The position numbers and the translations under genes were made by a program. The notes below the pieces were generated by a model. It searched no databases. It was not told the origin of the DNA and was given only the letters and a program-made list of their open reading frames with translations. Below are positions 5,729 to 6,771 of a DNA stretch of 6,771 nucleotides, piece by piece; the stretch's first letter is position 1; each line of letters opens with the position of its first letter. This DNA comes from Gammaproteobacteria bacterium. Its GTDB lineage: Bacteria; Pseudomonadota; Gammaproteobacteria; UBA9214. The DNA lies in the NCBI GenBank assembly GCA_020027635.1, contig JAHKKL010000093.1:1-6771 (forward strand), given 5' to 3'.

Positions 5729-6771
5729 ATGTTTGAATTGCTGGATTCATGTGGACAGAATGCGGTCATAAAGGTCATTGGCGTCGGCGGTGGCGGTGGC
5801 AATGCCGTGCAGCACATGGTTGACGGAAATATCGAGGGCGTGGATTTCATCTGCCTGAACACGGACGCCCAGGCGCTGAAGAGCATCTCCGCGCGCACCA
5901 CGCTGCAGATCGGCAGCTCCATCACCAAGGGACTCGGCGCCGGCGCCAATCCGGATATCGGCCGTCAGGCGGCGCATGAGGACCGGGAACGCATTACCGA
6001 GGTCATCGAGGGTGCCGACATGCTGTTCATCACCGCCGGCATGGGTGGCGGGACCGGCACCGGCGCGGCGCCGGTGGTCGCCCAGATCGCCCGGGAACTG
6101 GGCATCCTCACCGTGGCGGTGGTGACCAAGCCGTTTCCGTTCGAGGGCAGCAAGCGTCTGCATGTCGCGCATAACGGCATCAAGGAGCTGAGCCAGTACG
6201 TCGACTCGCTCATCACCATCCCGAACGAAAAACTGCTTACGGTACTCGGCAAGCAGATCAGTCTGCTGGATGCCTTCAAGGCCGCCAACGACGTGCTGCT
6301 CGGTGCCGTGCAGGGCATTGCCGAACTGATCACCCGGCCGGGTCTCATCAATGTCGATTTCGCGGATGTGCGCACGGTGATGTCCGAGATGGGCATGGCC
6401 ATGATGGGCTCCGGCTGCGCCAAGGGCGCGGACCGTGCCCGCGAGGCCGCCGAAGCGGCGATCGCCAGCCCGCTGCTGGAAGATGTCAACCTGATGGGTG
6501 CCCACGGCATCCTGGTCAATGTGACCGCCGGCATGGACATGGGCATCGGGGAATTCGAGGAAGTGGGCAATACCGTGAAGGCCTTCGCTTCCGAGAACGC
6601 GACGGTCGTCGTGGGAACCGTGATCGATCCGGAAATGCGCGACGAGCTGCGCGTGACGGTGGTGGCGACTGGCCTCGGTCAGGAACACAAGAAGCAGCCG
6701 GCCGAAAAGCCGGTCTCGCTGGTGCAGAAGACCAAAACCGGGGAAGTCGACTATGGAAAACTCGACCGGCC
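5729..6771 (+). CDS. ftsZ: Cell division protein FtsZ (tubulin-like GTPase), cut by window end
   Basis: FtsZ polymerises with GTP into the cytokinetic ring. There are 347 complete codons and two bases of a Pro codon before the window ends; E. coli FtsZ has 383 residues, so roughly 35-45 residues are probably missing. The start reads MFELLDSCGQNAVIKVIGVG, followed by the Gly-rich loop GGGGGNAV (20-27) and NTDAQAL (44-50). The tubulin signature GGGTGTG is at 106-112. The T7 loop NVDFADVR (208-215) keeps Asn208, Asp210 and Asp213, which complete the GTPase site of the next subunit. The core ends near VVATGLG (about 317) and the variable linker follows. The last visible residues, VDYGKLDR then Pro, resemble a linker segment I recall from Pseudomonas FtsZ. 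The C-terminal peptide that binds FtsA and ZipA lies outside the window. The start is fixed by the strong ribosome binding site. Confidence 0.97.
   Translation, partial: MFELLDSCGQNAVIKVIGVGGGGGNAVQHMVDGNIEGVDFICLNTDAQALKSISARTTLQIGSSITKGLGAGANPDIGRQAAHEDRERITEVIEGADMLFITAGMGGGTGTGAAPVVAQIARELGILTVAVVTKPFPFEGSKRLHVAHNGIKELSQYVDSLITIPNEKLLTVLGKQISLLDAFKAANDVLLGAVQGIAELITRPGLINVDFADVRTVMSEMGMAMMGSGCAKGADRAREAAEAAIASPLLEDVNLMGAHGILVNVTAGMDMGIGEFEEVGNTVKAFASENATVVVGTVIDPEMRDELRVTVVATGLGQEHKKQPAEKPVSLVQKTKTGEVDYGKLDR

Noticed and set aside
4392..5994. 13-base repeat ACCGGGAACGCAT at 4392-4404 (before ftsA) and 5982-5994 (inside ftsZ)
   Set aside because: A 13-base match is near what chance gives in a GC-rich window of this size, and the second copy simply encodes conserved FtsZ residues.
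5747..6688. 313-codon open frame on the - strand opposite ftsZ
   Set aside because: ftsZ on the + strand is unmistakable over the same bases. The antisense product is His- and Asp-rich shadow sequence.

Overview
This window is a continuous stretch of the bacterial division and cell wall (dcw) cluster. All genes are on the + strand, in the order murG (3' end only), murC, murB, ddl, ftsQ, ftsA, ftsZ (5' part only). Gene order and protein sequences point to a GC-rich gammaproteobacterium. The FtsZ and FtsA resemble Pseudomonas/Chromatiales-type proteins, and murB sits between murC and ddl, unlike in E. coli, where murB lies elsewhere. The exact genus cannot be named from the sequence alone.

Region by region: positions 1-252 are the last 83 codons of murG. 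murC (249-1697) starts at a GTG that overlaps the murG stop. murB (about 1729-2643) follows after a 12-codon mini-ORF (1694-1732) that touches both neighbours through ATGA junctions. ddl (2640-3614) overlaps murB by 4 bases. ftsQ (3601-4389) overlaps the ddl end by 14 bases. ftsA (4403-5638) follows after 13 bases. A 90-base, locally T-rich gap (5639-5728) then leads to ftsZ (5729 to the window end), which has the strongest ribosome binding site in the window.

The genes cover two linked jobs. MurG, MurC, MurB and Ddl act in the cytoplasm or at its membrane face to make peptidoglycan precursors: UDP-MurNAc, its L-Ala adduct, D-Ala-D-Ala and lipid II. FtsQ, FtsA and FtsZ build the septal ring that directs this synthesis to midcell. 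The head-to-tail overlaps imply one polycistronic transcript with translational coupling, which loosens towards ftsZ.

All the large genes look intact, with expected lengths and active-site residues. I found no mobile element, RNA gene, CRISPR array or previously undescribed system. The most curious local detail is the mini-ORF at the murC-murB junction.
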